DNA from: DVEG01 sp964405435
GTDB lineage: Bacteria; Cyanobacteriota; Cyanobacteriia; Cyanobacteriales; Oscillatoriaceae
Length of the DNA: 64,000 bases
NCBI GenBank assembly: GCA_964405435.1
Contig: CAYOOD010000026.1
Coordinates: forward strand, 19,177 to 83,176
Reading direction: 5' to 3'
Shown one piece after another: positions 1 to 7,772 of the stretch. Made by a program: the position numbers and the translations under genes. Each line of letters starts with the position of its first letter. The stretch's first letter is position 1. Below the pieces are notes generated by a model, which worked only from the letters and a program-made list of their open reading frames with translations, was not told the DNA's origin and ran no database searches.

Positions 1-135
1 GGCCGAGATGTCCATTTTGGCCATCTCGTCAAAGTCGGTGGTGTAGAACCGGGGGGTGAGGATGGTTTCCTTGGCAGGAACTTTCACCCCGGGTCGAATC
101 TCTTCAAAGGCAGGTTTTTTAAGGGAATCTACCAT
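1..135 (-). CDS. acsF: Mg-protoporphyrin IX monomethyl ester oxidative cyclase, N-terminal fragment (runs off window)
   Basis: The minus strand from the ATG at 135 to the window edge reads 45 codons beginning MVDSLKKPAFEEIRPG and continuing KETILTPRFYTTDFDEMAKM. This matches my recollection of the conserved N-terminus of cyanobacterial AcsF/ChlE, the diiron enzyme that forms the isocyclic ring of chlorophyll. The diiron-binding residues lie beyond the window, so catalytic competence cannot be judged. The gene is divergent from the kinase gene at 456. The identification rests on 45 residues, but they are highly characteristic. Confidence 0.85.
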   Translation of the reverse strand, partial: MVDSLKKPAFEEIRPGVKVPAKETILTPRFYTTDFDEMAKMDISA

Positions 136-455
136 AGGTCTGTGTGGGCTGTTGTTAATCGGTGCGGTGCCTGTCGTACTGTCTTTCGGCCCGGATCGGC
201 TGGATTTTACGAGGATGGCTGTATTGCTACGAAATCAAGTCTACCAGCCGTGCAACCGGGTCAGGCAGCAGATTTCGTTAAGAGTTCCTACATAATATTA
301 AGTTTTGTAACAATTATGAGGGCGTCCGGGTCAGAAGTTGTTAAGTAAGGAGTTTAGGTGCGATCGCCATCGCCCGATCGCGCAGGAGGGCGTGCGGCAC
401 TTGGCACGACTGTGCCAGTATGAAATAAAGTGACTCGGCTGATGCTATCTGTTGT
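136..455. other. Intergenic region between divergent acsF and kinase genes
   Basis: This is a divergent promoter region of about 320 bases. It holds an AT-rich stretch near 285-325 and two HIP1-type GATCGC sites near 360-385. Short open frames here look like chance. I see no clear -35/-10 pair or riboswitch. Confidence 0.5.
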
Positions 456-1937
456 ATGAGCTATTGCCTCAATCCCAATTGCCAGCAGCCTCAGAATCCC
501 GATACGGCGCAGTTTTGCCAGCATTGCGGGTCAAAAATCCTGTTGGGCGATCGCTATCGGGCTGTCAAACCCATTAGCGCTGGCGGTTTTGGCTGCACCT
601 TCTTGGGAGTGGACGAGTACAAGCCCTCCAAACCCCGCTGCGCGATCAAGCAGTTTCGCCCCCAAGACGCCGGGACGCGCAATAGCGAAAAAGCTGCAGA
701 ATTATTTCGCTTGGAAGCCGTGCAGTTGGAAGAATTGGGCAAACATCCCCAGATTCCCGACCTGCTGGCCCATTTTGAACAAGAAGGCCGCCAGTATTTA
801 GTACAGGAGTATATCGACGGGCAAAACCTCGCCCGAGAGCTGGACGAAGAAGGGGCTTTCAACGAAACCCAGATCCGGCAGTTGCTCGAAGACTTGCTGC
901 CCGTACTGCAATTCGTCCACGATCGCCAAGTCATTCACCGCGATATCAAGCCAGACAATATCATCCGCCGCCGCACATCCTCTACCAATTTTGGGAAAGC
1001 CAAAGCAGGCGATCTGGTACTCGTGGACTTCGGCGCGTCCAAATCCGCTGCTCATAGCGCCCTCGATCGCACCGGCACGGTGATCGGTTCGGCGGGGTAT
1101 GCCGCGCCCGAGCAAGCTTTCGGCAGAGCCGTATTTGCCAGCGACTTGTACAGCTTGGGCGTCACCTGCGTTCACCTGCTGACGCAAGTTCCGCCCTTTG
1201 ACTTGTTCGACAGCCGCGAGGGCAAGTGGGTGTGGCGGGATTATTTGGTTGACAACCCCGTCAGCCCGCAGTTGGGGCGAGTGCTCGACAAGATGCTCTC
1301 TAGCGCGATCGCTCGCCGCTACCAATCAGCCGCAGAAGTCCTCGCCGACTTGAATCGCCAGCCGACAGCCGCACCACCCAGACCCCTCCCTCCCGAACCC
1401 GCTGCCCAGCCCCTCGAAGTCAAGAGCGGTGAAATCTTGCAAGCTTTTCGAGATGACCCTCACCAGCGGCGTGTCGGTATCAGTTACGGGCTCTGGGCTG
1501 CTGGGTTTGTTGGTTTCGGCGGCTTGCACCGATTTTACAATGGCAAAATCTTCAGCGGCTTGCTGTGGTTTTGTACTTACAACTTATTCGGAGTAGGCCA
1601 AATTTTGGACTTATTCTTGATTCCGACGATGGCGGAGGAATACGAGAGAAAAATGAAAGCCAAAATGGGGTTATCGTCGGCGGGCGTGCCGCTAACCGAG
1701 CCGGCGGCGATTTCTCAGACAGTGCCTTTGCCGACGCGCGATCGCCTCATCCTCAAACTGCTGCAATCCGCTCGTGCCAGAGGCGGCAGACTTTCCCTCA
1801 CCCAAGCCGTCATGGATACCGGCGTCGGCTTCAGCGAAGTCAAATCGGTATTGCAGGAGATGGCGGTAGCGGGGCACGTCAGCATTGGCAACGATCCCGC
1901 CACCGGTATTGTCATTTATCAATTCAACGAACTTTAG
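456..1937 (+). CDS. Serine/threonine protein kinase with N-terminal zinc ribbon and C-terminal TM2 domain
   Basis: This 493-residue protein starts with a zinc ribbon (Cys4, Cys9, Cys21, Cys24). A complete Hanks-type kinase domain follows at roughly residues 33-300. Its glycine loop reads ISAGGFGCTF, the ATP lysine sits in AIKQF, the catalytic loop is HRDIKPDN and the Mg-binding motif is DFG. A proline-rich linker leads to a TM2-type hydrophobic hairpin (about 345-395, GGLHRFYNGK) and a C-terminal segment resembling a winged helix. Domain order suggests a membrane-tethered signalling kinase of the kind abundant in cyanobacteria. The substrate is unknown. It is monocistronic, followed by a heptad repeat tract. 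Confidence 0.9.
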   Translation: MSYCLNPNCQQPQNPDTAQFCQHCGSKILLGDRYRAVKPISAGGFGCTFLGVDEYKPSKPRCAIKQFRPQDAGTRNSEKAAELFRLEAVQLEELGKHPQIPDLLAHFEQEGRQYLVQEYIDGQNLARELDEEGAFNETQIRQLLEDLLPVLQFVHDRQVIHRDIKPDNIIRRRTSSTNFGKAKAGDLVLVDFGASKSAAHSALDRTGTVIGSAGYAAPEQAFGRAVFASDLYSLGVTCVHLLTQVPPFDLFDSREGKWVWRDYLVDNPVSPQLGRVLDKMLSSAIARRYQSAAEVLADLNRQPTAAPPRPLPPEPAAQPLEVKSGEILQAFRDDPHQRRVGISYGLWAAGFVGFGGLHRFYNGKIFSGLLWFCTYNLFGVGQILDLFLIPTMAEEYERKMKAKMGLSSAGVPLTEPAAISQTVPLPTRDRLILKLLQSARARGGRLSLTQAVMDTGVGFSEVKSVLQEMAVAGHVSIGNDPATGIVIYQFNEL

Positions 1938-1948
1938 TGAAAGTAAGG

Positions 1949-2051
1949 TGTGGAGTGTGGAGTGTGGAGTGTGGAGTTGAAGAAGAAATTAATTAATTAC
2001 TCAGCACTCAGCACTTCAGCCGAAGCATCAAGCACTCAGCACTCCACACTT
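1949..2051. repeat. Heptanucleotide repeat tract
   Basis: Four consecutive copies of a GTGTGGA-type heptamer are followed by several ACTCAGC-type heptamers and then ACTCCAC. It lies between the convergent kinase and DUF2996 genes. The same two heptamer types recur at 12938, 16455 and 63864. These are short tandemly repeated sequences of the sort known from filamentous cyanobacteria. Confidence 0.8.
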
Positions 2052-2056
2052 TTTCC

Positions 2057-2545
2057 CTAATTCCTCGCCAGCCACTTTTGCGCGTTCAAGCGCTGGATGA
2101 CGCCAAACACCAGCAAATCTAGGGTAATCTTGCGCTCGTCGATCAAAAACGGCTCGATCGTGCTCGGCTTCGCGCCGCTGTCCGCGCAGGAAAACGCCCT
2201 GGGGCCATTAATATCTGCTTTCGGGAAATAAAGATTGAATTGGCGCTTGCCGCCTTGCCAGCGACCGATCGCCTGCCAGCACTCCTCCGCCGAACCGAAG
2301 CCAGCGACGGGAATCTTTTGCCTTTCCAAGCTCAGCTCTAAGTCCTCGATTCCCTGCTTGCTGAAGGCACTCTTGAGAGCAGGCAGGTAATCTTGTTGCA
2401 TGAAATCGGCAAAAGGCTTGTCTTCAACTGCCGGAGCCTTCTCCTTTTTGGGGGGTTTTTCGGCAGTCGCACCAGCAGCCGCAGGTTTTGCAGCCTTTTT
2501 GGGCGTTTCTTCGGCGTTCTGATTGGGTGTCGTTTCTTCTGACAT
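2057..2545 (-). CDS. DUF2996 family protein
   Basis: This is a 162-residue soluble protein. Residues 1-45 are a Lys/Ala/Pro/Glu-rich low-complexity leader. The conserved part contains FADFMQQDYLPALK, ECWQAIGRW, FSCADSGAKPST and a C-terminal ERKITLDLLVFGVIQRLNAQ segment. This pattern matches the cyanobacterial DUF2996 family as I remember it. Function is unknown. No transmembrane segment or signal peptide is visible. It is convergent with the upstream kinase gene. Confidence 0.8.
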   Translation of the reverse strand: MSEETTPNQNAEETPKKAAKPAAAGATAEKPPKKEKAPAVEDKPFADFMQQDYLPALKSAFSKQGIEDLELSLERQKIPVAGFGSAEECWQAIGRWQGGKRQFNLYFPKADINGPRAFSCADSGAKPSTIEPFLIDERKITLDLLVFGVIQRLNAQKWLARN

Positions 2546-2658
2546 TGCTCGGCTCAGTCCTTGTCCGTGTTGGGGCTACTGCTCGTTCTATCGAGAAACA
2601 AGTGCGGGCGACGATGCCCGTCTATCTAATCATAAAGTTCTCGGTTCCCCAGAGAGCA

Positions 2659-2701
2659 AGAAACCGGCTTTCTCTGGACTGTAGGGAGAAAGCCGGTTTC
2701 T
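2659..2701. terminator. Hairpin downstream of the sulfur-carrier gene
   Basis: AGAAACCGGCTTTCT (2659-2673) and AGAAAGCCGGTTTCT (2687-2701) are a perfect 15-bp inverted repeat with a 13-base loop. It begins about 20 bases after the stop of the minus-strand gene at 2722. There is no T-run, so it may be a repeat element with a 3'-end protecting role. It is related to the AAACCCGG palindromes elsewhere in the window. Confidence 0.55.
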
Positions 2702-2721
2702 GGCATTACTGGATTTTAGCT

Positions 2722-2997
2722 CTAGCCACCCGCAACCGCTGGCACGATGCTGACTTCATCGCCATCTTGCAGGGGGGTATTCGTCCCGTCCAAGAAGCGG
2801 ATGTCTTCGCTGTTGACGTAGAAGTTCAGAAATCGGCGCGGTTCGCCCTGCTCGTCGCGCAGGCGTCCTTTGGTGTCGGGACACTGTTGCTCGATGGCAT
2901 CGAGCAATTCAGCCACGTTGTTGCTGCTGCATTCCAGGGTGGCTTGATTGTTGGTGAATTTTTGTAGGGCTGTGGGAATTAAAACTTTGACGGCCAT
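2722..2997 (-). CDS. CysO/ThiS/MoaD-family ubiquitin-like sulfur carrier protein
   Basis: This 91-residue beta-grasp protein ends in Gly-Gly (VSIVPAVAGG), the C-terminus that is adenylated and thiocarboxylated in sulfur carriers. Internal signatures RFLNFYVNSEDIRFL and LQDGDEV resemble mycobacterial CysO more closely than typical MoaD. It lies 96 bases downstream of thrC on the same strand and is probably co-transcribed. ThrC-fold PLP enzymes are related to cysteine synthases that use carrier-bound sulfide, so the pairing suggests sulfide delivery for amino-acid synthesis. A general MoaD/ThiS role cannot be excluded. Confidence 0.8.
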   Translation of the reverse strand: MAVKVLIPTALQKFTNNQATLECSSNNVAELLDAIEQQCPDTKGRLRDEQGEPRRFLNFYVNSEDIRFLDGTNTPLQDGDEVSIVPAVAGG

Positions 2998-3037
2998 AGT
3001 TTTTCTGTCGATTGTTAGTTTTCACGGGCGAAATTTC

Positions 3038-3084
3038 CTTTGTCCTTTTTTCTGGGCAACGGACGCAATGACGAAGGACAAAGG
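3038..3084. repeat. Inverted repeat between thrC and the sulfur-carrier gene
   Basis: CCTTTGTCCTT (3038-3048) is the exact reverse complement of AAGGACAAAGG (3074-3084). The pair lies in the 96-base gap between two co-directional genes. It could attenuate or stabilise the transcript, or simply be a short tandem repeat remnant. Confidence 0.5.
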
Positions 3085-3093
3085 ACAAATGCA

Positions 3094-4407
3094 CTAAACA
3101 ACCGTCTGCTGCCATTCAAGCCGGTCGAGGGTGCGGGAACGTTCCAGAGCCCGCTCGAAGCTGTCGAGTTTTGGATCGATGGTGAGCGGTTCGCCGACGT
3201 AGCCTTGGACGGCTTCCTGAGTTTTTAGACCGTTGCCGGTTATGTAAACCACTGTAGTTTCATCTGGGTCGATCTTGCCAGCTTCTACTAATTTCTTAAG
3301 AACGGCGATGGTGGTGCCGCCGGCAGTTTCGGTGAAGATGCCTTCGGTTTCTGCCAGGAGTTTGATTCCTTCTACGATTTCGGCATCGGTGACGGATTCG
3401 ATATTGCCGCCGGTCTTGCGGGCGACTTCTAGGGCATAGATGCCGTCGGCTGGGTTGCCGATCGCGATCGATTTGGCGATCGTGTTCGGTTTGACGGGCG
3501 TCACGAAGTCGCGCTCTTCCCGGAAGGCTGAGGCGATCGGGGAGCATCCTTCGGCTTGAGCGCCGCTGAAGCGGACTTTTTTGTCTTCAACGAGGCCAAC
3601 TTTGACGAATTCTTGGAAGCCTTTGTAAATTTTTGTGAACAGCGAGCCGGAAGCGAGGGGGGCGACGATGTGGTCGGGCAACTGCCAGCCCAGTTGTTCG
3701 GCGACTTCGTAACCGAGGGTTTTGGACCCTTCGGAATAGTAGGGGCGCAGGTTGATATTGACAAATCCCCAGCCGTGGGTATTGGCGACTTCGCAGCAGA
3801 GGCGGTTGACTTGATCGTAGTTGCCCTGAACAGCCATAACAGTCGGGCTGTAGATGAGGGTGCCGAGAACTTTACCCGCTTCTAAGTCAGCGGGGATGAA
3901 GACGCAGCAGTCGAGACCGGCGTGAGCTGCGATCGCCGCTGTCGAATTCGCCAGATTCCCCGTACTCGCGCAAGACACCGTAGTGAAACCCAACTCGCGG
4001 GCGCGGGTGAGGGCGACTGACACCACCCGATCCTTGAAGCTGAGCGTCGGCATGTTGACCGCATCATTTTTTATATAAAGTTTTTTAAGCCCCAGGCGAC
4101 GCGCCAACCGTTGAGATTGAACCAACGGCGTCATCCCCGTTCCCACATCAATCACGTTATCCGTAGCCACCGGCAAGAAAGAACGATAGCGCCAGATAGA
4201 ATTCGGCCCCTTCTGAATGCTTTCCCGCGTCACTTGGCGGCGCAGGGCGTCGTAGTCGTAGGCTACCTCAAGGGGGCCAAAACAAATCTCGCAAACGTGC
4301 GTTGCCAGGGGTTCGTACTCTGCCCCGCACTCCTTGCATTTCAGCGCGGAAAAGGTGGCAGCGGTTGCTTGGGTTTGGTGTTGGTGCTTTTCAGTCGCCA
4401 GGGTCAT
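3094..4407 (-). CDS. thrC: Threonine synthase
   Basis: This 437-residue PLP enzyme converts O-phosphohomoserine to threonine. An N-terminal zinc-ribbon-like segment has Cys24, Cys27, Cys39 and Cys42. The PLP lysine is K125 in TLSFKDRVVS, and a glycine-rich phosphate loop (CASTGNLANS) follows. The C-terminal region TETAGGTTIAVLKKL is typical of class II threonine synthases. A GAGAGG ribosome-binding site precedes the ATG at 4407. The sulfur-carrier gene follows on the same strand. Length is normal for the family. Confidence 0.93.
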   Translation of the reverse strand: MTLATEKHQHQTQATAATFSALKCKECGAEYEPLATHVCEICFGPLEVAYDYDALRRQVTRESIQKGPNSIWRYRSFLPVATDNVIDVGTGMTPLVQSQRLARRLGLKKLYIKNDAVNMPTLSFKDRVVSVALTRARELGFTTVSCASTGNLANSTAAIAAHAGLDCCVFIPADLEAGKVLGTLIYSPTVMAVQGNYDQVNRLCCEVANTHGWGFVNINLRPYYSEGSKTLGYEVAEQLGWQLPDHIVAPLASGSLFTKIYKGFQEFVKVGLVEDKKVRFSGAQAEGCSPIASAFREERDFVTPVKPNTIAKSIAIGNPADGIYALEVARKTGGNIESVTDAEIVEGIKLLAETEGIFTETAGGTTIAVLKKLVEAGKIDPDETTVVYITGNGLKTQEAVQGYVGEPLTIDPKLDSFERALERSRTLDRLEWQQTVV

Positions 4408-4896
4408 CAGTCCAACCTCTCTCGGTGTCAGGGTTTACGGGTTTGGGGAAACATTCTTTTCATTATGGGGTAAATCGTAGCACAGCGTACAAACTGCGTC
4501 AACTATATCCGACTTTTTTTGTCGGGTTTAAAAAAGAGTCCTCGATGCCTCGGCTGAGTGGAGTGCGAGAGGGGGGAGCGCGTAGGGGCTTTTCGCGAAA
4601 AGCCCGTTATTGAGTGGGGTGCGATATCCGATGCTTCTGGCGCTGCACGCGCGACGCGAAACCCCCTACTCTCCGCCCTTGAAGAGATTGGGGGAGAATA
4701 GGGGGCTGTACTGTTTATAACCCGCTAGGGAGCGATCGCTTGAACCTGTAAATAGAATAGCCGGGAAAGATTTATCTAAAATCTACAATAAAAAAGATAA
4801 CTGCCTTTGAGGATGGGGACGGTTGCCAGTCACAGGCGATCGCGGCTGTCGTGGCATTCGGCGCGATCGCAGTAGAATAGAACTCGTGCCATGCCT
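4408..4896. other. Intergenic region, no gene seen
   Basis: This region contains a TAGGGGCTTTTCGCGAAAA palindrome (4582-4606, also present at 63877) and an imperfect CCCCCTACTCTCC / GGGGGAGAATAGGGGG hairpin (about 4661-4707). Several HIP1 sites lie between 4730 and 4870. Short plus-strand frames overlapping thrC look like chance. Confidence 0.5.
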
Positions 4897-5127
4897 TCAA
4901 GCTAGAATCAGTGACAGCTCGGCTTCCAATTCGGCATCGTAGCTGCCTTCAATCCAGGCTGTTTCTTCCAAAGGATCGAGGGGCGCACTCGATAAGGGAG
5001 GCAAGAGCGCCTCCGTCTCAGTTAGGCGCTGCATGTCAAAATTTTTAAACATTTCATCTAAAACTTGTTTGTCCCGATAGGTAAAGGGCATCTCCCGCGA
5101 AGAATGGTCGGTATTGAGAGTAAACAT
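4897..5127 (-). CDS. Hypothetical protein (76 aa)
   Basis: This is a small acidic ORF ending in DAELEAELSLILA. It has no transmembrane segment and no motif that I recognise. Composition is protein-like: charged helices and a Pro-rich centre, LLPPLSSAPLDPLEE. It stands alone, with about 490 and 440 bases of gene-free DNA on either side. It could be a genuine small orphan or a decayed remnant. The start codon is ATG at 5127 without a strong ribosome-binding site. Confidence 0.45.
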   Translation of the reverse strand: MFTLNTDHSSREMPFTYRDKQVLDEMFKNFDMQRLTETEALLPPLSSAPLDPLEETAWIEGSYDAELEAELSLILA

Positions 5128-5566
5128 AATTAAGACGCAATCATTTATTCAATCTTGGCTAGCTTCAGCGTAAGGCTTGCCGCAACGATTGCGCCTCCGT
5201 TAATCCACTCAAAGTTTTCACAGGCGTCGAGCCGCGCGATGGCAGTATTTCGCGCCCTACAGGCGGGAGATTTGTAAAGCTATGATTAAGCCGAGTTAGC
5301 CGTGATAAACCGAGTTTTTCCTGTCGGCGCGTATCGGCAAGAGAAACCGGGCTTCCGGTTGCTTTACGGTTTCTTCACAAAGACCGATGAAGCGTGCCGA
5401 TTGCGGGAACAGAACGGGCTAGGCAGCGTCTATTACAGCGGATGGAACGGATAAGTAAGTTGTCGCTTCAGAGAATACTTATCCGTTAAATTTATTAGAC
5501 TAAAGCTCATCCGCTGAGACGGGGATAAGTTGGCGGTGGATGTATTTTTTGAAATCGAGAGGCAGA
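5128..5566. other. Gene-free region with decayed palindromic repeats
   Basis: Positions about 5310-5392 hold a degenerate version of the AAACCGGG palindrome family. Positions 5437-5516 hold two nested inverted repeats, listed separately. No convincing coding frame is seen. Confidence 0.5.
5437..5516. repeat. Nested inverted repeats
   Basis: The outer arms are CAGCGGATG (5437-5445) and CATCCGCTG (5508-5516). The inner arms are AACGGATAAGTA (5446-5457) and TACTTATCCGTT (5476-5487). On the left the arms abut, and on the right 20 bases separate them. The structure lies downstream of the minus-strand VOC gene. It could be a small non-autonomous element or an operator. Confidence 0.6.
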
Positions 5567-5929
5567 TTATTGAGCGATCGCCGCTACGGGTTCGTAGAGG
5601 TATTCAAACCAATTGCCATCGGGATCGCGACCGTAGAAGGAAGCGGTGCCGTCGCGGTGAGCGTGAATTTCGCGGACGTCAAGCCCCTGCGCCTTTAACT
5701 GAGCGTGAGCGGCTTCCATCTCCGCGCGATCGCGGAAGACAAACCCAAAATGCGGCCCAGCGTGCTTGTACGCCGGACTCAAAAGGGCCAGTCCGTCCTC
5801 TCCCGCCTTCAGGTAAGCCCAATCTGCATCTTTCCAAACCAGCTCCATTCCCAAGTTTTGGTAGAATTTGGCGGCTTGTTCGAGGTCGCTGACGCGGATG
5901 GCCACATGGCCCAGTCGTTTTAACTCCAT
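5567..5929 (-). CDS. VOC (glyoxalase/bleomycin-resistance) family protein
   Basis: This 120-residue protein has a paired beta-alpha-beta-beta-beta architecture. It opens MELKRLGHVAIRVSDLEQAA with a metal-ligand-like His8 and closes with FYGRDPDGNWFEYLYEP, where the C-terminal Glu is a typical metal ligand. The fold supports metal-dependent isomerases, dioxygenases and resistance proteins, so the substrate cannot be named. Length is standard for a single-module VOC protein. It seems to be monocistronic. Confidence 0.8.
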   Translation of the reverse strand: MELKRLGHVAIRVSDLEQAAKFYQNLGMELVWKDADWAYLKAGEDGLALLSPAYKHAGPHFGFVFRDRAEMEAAHAQLKAQGLDVREIHAHRDGTASFYGRDPDGNWFEYLYEPVAAIAQ

Positions 5930-6039
5930 AACCGTTAAGAAATTTGTCGATTCTTCGCACTTTTATTGTATTGCGCCGGATTCGGGGCGATCGCGCGCTT
6001 CCTGTACCAGCGCGATCGCCTTGGGGTAGGAGCGTTGCG

Positions 6040-6168
6040 CTACAACCCGCGATCGTGCAACCCAGCGATCGCCTCAGAAACGGGCAAGAAATCCAACCGC
6101 ATTTTGCCAAATTCCTCTGCCGAGAGATGCCTTCGCTGCTCGGTTTCTTCGATCGTACTCGCCTTGCG
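6040..6168 (-). pseudogene. Internally deleted remnant of an Rpn-family (DUF4351) gene
   Basis: The minus strand reads TIEETEQRRHLSAEEFGKM followed by LDFLPVSEAIAGLHDRGL. It aligns with the C-terminus of the split rpn gene at 18590, which has TIEETEQRR and, about 75 residues later, EEFGEMLLDFSTVSQAIAW. The intervening coiled region is missing. Nucleotide similarity continues into the downstream flank (CCCGCGATCGT). It has no N-terminal nuclease part. Confidence 0.75.
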
Positions 6169-6200
6169 GGCGCATGAGCAGCCACGTTGACGAGTGTCAA

Positions 6201-7763
6201 TTAAAATTGCATGATTACCCCGCCGCGACGGCGATCGCCAGCTCCAGACAATCCTCCTGCCGCCGTCACAACTGCGTGAACGCCGCCAAAAAATAGATTT
6301 TTTTCCTGCCACAAAACCAATTCATTATTTTCTGGAAGGCTGAGCTTTTTCAGTTCCTCTGCCTCAAATCCAGGCTCGACGTTGAAAATTTTATTTTCCC
6401 AGTGAACTCTCGGATTGTTAACCGCTGAATCCGGCGGCATTTGAAAATCAATAAAATTGCAAATCACTTGTAAAATTGCCGTTCTAATTCGATTCGATCC
6501 GCCCGAACCCAGGACAATTTCTGGGCGCGAACCTTTCAGCACGATAGTGGGTGCCATCATTGAGGAAATCCGAACATTTTCTCGCCAGTGATGGAATCCA
6601 TTCGGGCTTAAATCCGCCTCTCCGAGCATGTTATTCATCATCACGCCAGTGCCGGGAATGAAATATCCACAGCCTTCGCCGTTGGAAGTCGTGACGCTGG
6701 CAGCGTTTCCTTCGCGATCGGCAACGCTGATATGCGTCGTGCTTCCCCACTTGCTGAAGATTTCAGTCACTTGGCGATCGTATTGCGCGATCGCCTGACT
6801 GTTTAAAAATATTTCAGCAATATCGTCTCGGTAAAGATTCGCGTCAAAGCTCTCTTGTCTCGCCAGATTTGTCAAGCGCATGACATCAGCCAGAATTTGC
6901 AAGTGATGCGACGTGCCAAATCTCAAGCTGCTCAGTTCAAGTTTTGACAGCAATTGTAAAGCGAACGCAATCAGCGTGCCGCCGGAACTGGGGGGAGGAT
7001 TGGTTAACAAGGTATTGCCGCGATAGGTTACGCTCAGCGGTTCGCGAGCGATCGCTCGGTAATTCGTCAGATCTTCTCGCGTTAAATGTCCCCCTTTTGT
7101 CTGGCAATCTTCAATTAGCTTCCCAGCGATTTCTCCCTCGTAAAATTCTCTGACTCCTTTGGCAGCTAAGTAGGCTAAAGTATCAGCCAAATCTGTTATT
7201 ACCAGGATTTCGCCCTCTTGAATCAAATTGCCGCCCGGAGCATAGATTTGCCGTCCCGCTTCAGAAGCCAGAAGAATCGGTTTGAGAAGATTAAAACAAT
7301 AAGATTGCAGCGCCGTGACTTCGATGCCATTTTTAGCATAGTGGATGGCAGGTTCTGCTACAACTGGCAAAGGCAATCTCCCCAGTTTTTGGTGAACCTC
7401 AAAAGCACCCGCGAGATTGCCGGGAACTGCGATCGCGCCCAAGCCGATGTGAAATTCTTGTACGGCTTTGCCAAAATCCAAGTAAGTCGGGTAGAAGTTC
7501 AGCTCGGCTGTTTGTTTTTTGCTTCGAGGCGTTTGAGCAAAAAAATCAAATAAAATATTGCGATCGTCCTGGGTATGAGCCAGAAGAAAGCCGCCACCGC
7601 CTGCGGATGTCAGAACGGGTTCGGCGACAAAAGACGCCAACATAGCGGCAACTGCCGCATCAAACGCATTGCCGCCCGCTCGAAACATTTCAATACCAGC
7701 TTCAGCAGTTTTCGGATGACCGGCGGCAATGATGCCGCGATTCGGTTGAGCCATCATATTCAT
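6201..7763 (-). CDS. ggt: Gamma-glutamyltransferase (glutathione hydrolase) family protein
   Basis: This 520-residue Ntn-hydrolase proenzyme cleaves gamma-glutamyl bonds such as that of glutathione. The predicted self-processing nucleophile is T342 in GSTTHISVAD, giving a large subunit of about 341 residues and a small subunit of about 179. The downstream glycine-rich segment LGSGGSNRIRTAI also fits the family. No signal peptide is obvious (MNMMAQPNRGIIAAGHP), so it may act in the cytoplasm. The start could be the second or third Met. It ends 9 bases before the mscS start region and shares its strand. Confidence 0.9.
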   Translation of the reverse strand: MNMMAQPNRGIIAAGHPKTAEAGIEMFRAGGNAFDAAVAAMLASFVAEPVLTSAGGGGFLLAHTQDDRNILFDFFAQTPRSKKQTAELNFYPTYLDFGKAVQEFHIGLGAIAVPGNLAGAFEVHQKLGRLPLPVVAEPAIHYAKNGIEVTALQSYCFNLLKPILLASEAGRQIYAPGGNLIQEGEILVITDLADTLAYLAAKGVREFYEGEIAGKLIEDCQTKGGHLTREDLTNYRAIAREPLSVTYRGNTLLTNPPPSSGGTLIAFALQLLSKLELSSLRFGTSHHLQILADVMRLTNLARQESFDANLYRDDIAEIFLNSQAIAQYDRQVTEIFSKWGSTTHISVADREGNAASVTTSNGEGCGYFIPGTGVMMNNMLGEADLSPNGFHHWRENVRISSMMAPTIVLKGSRPEIVLGSGGSNRIRTAILQVICNFIDFQMPPDSAVNNPRVHWENKIFNVEPGFEAEELKKLSLPENNELVLWQEKNLFFGGVHAVVTAAGGLSGAGDRRRGGVIMQF

Positions 7764-7772
7764 TGATGAGTT

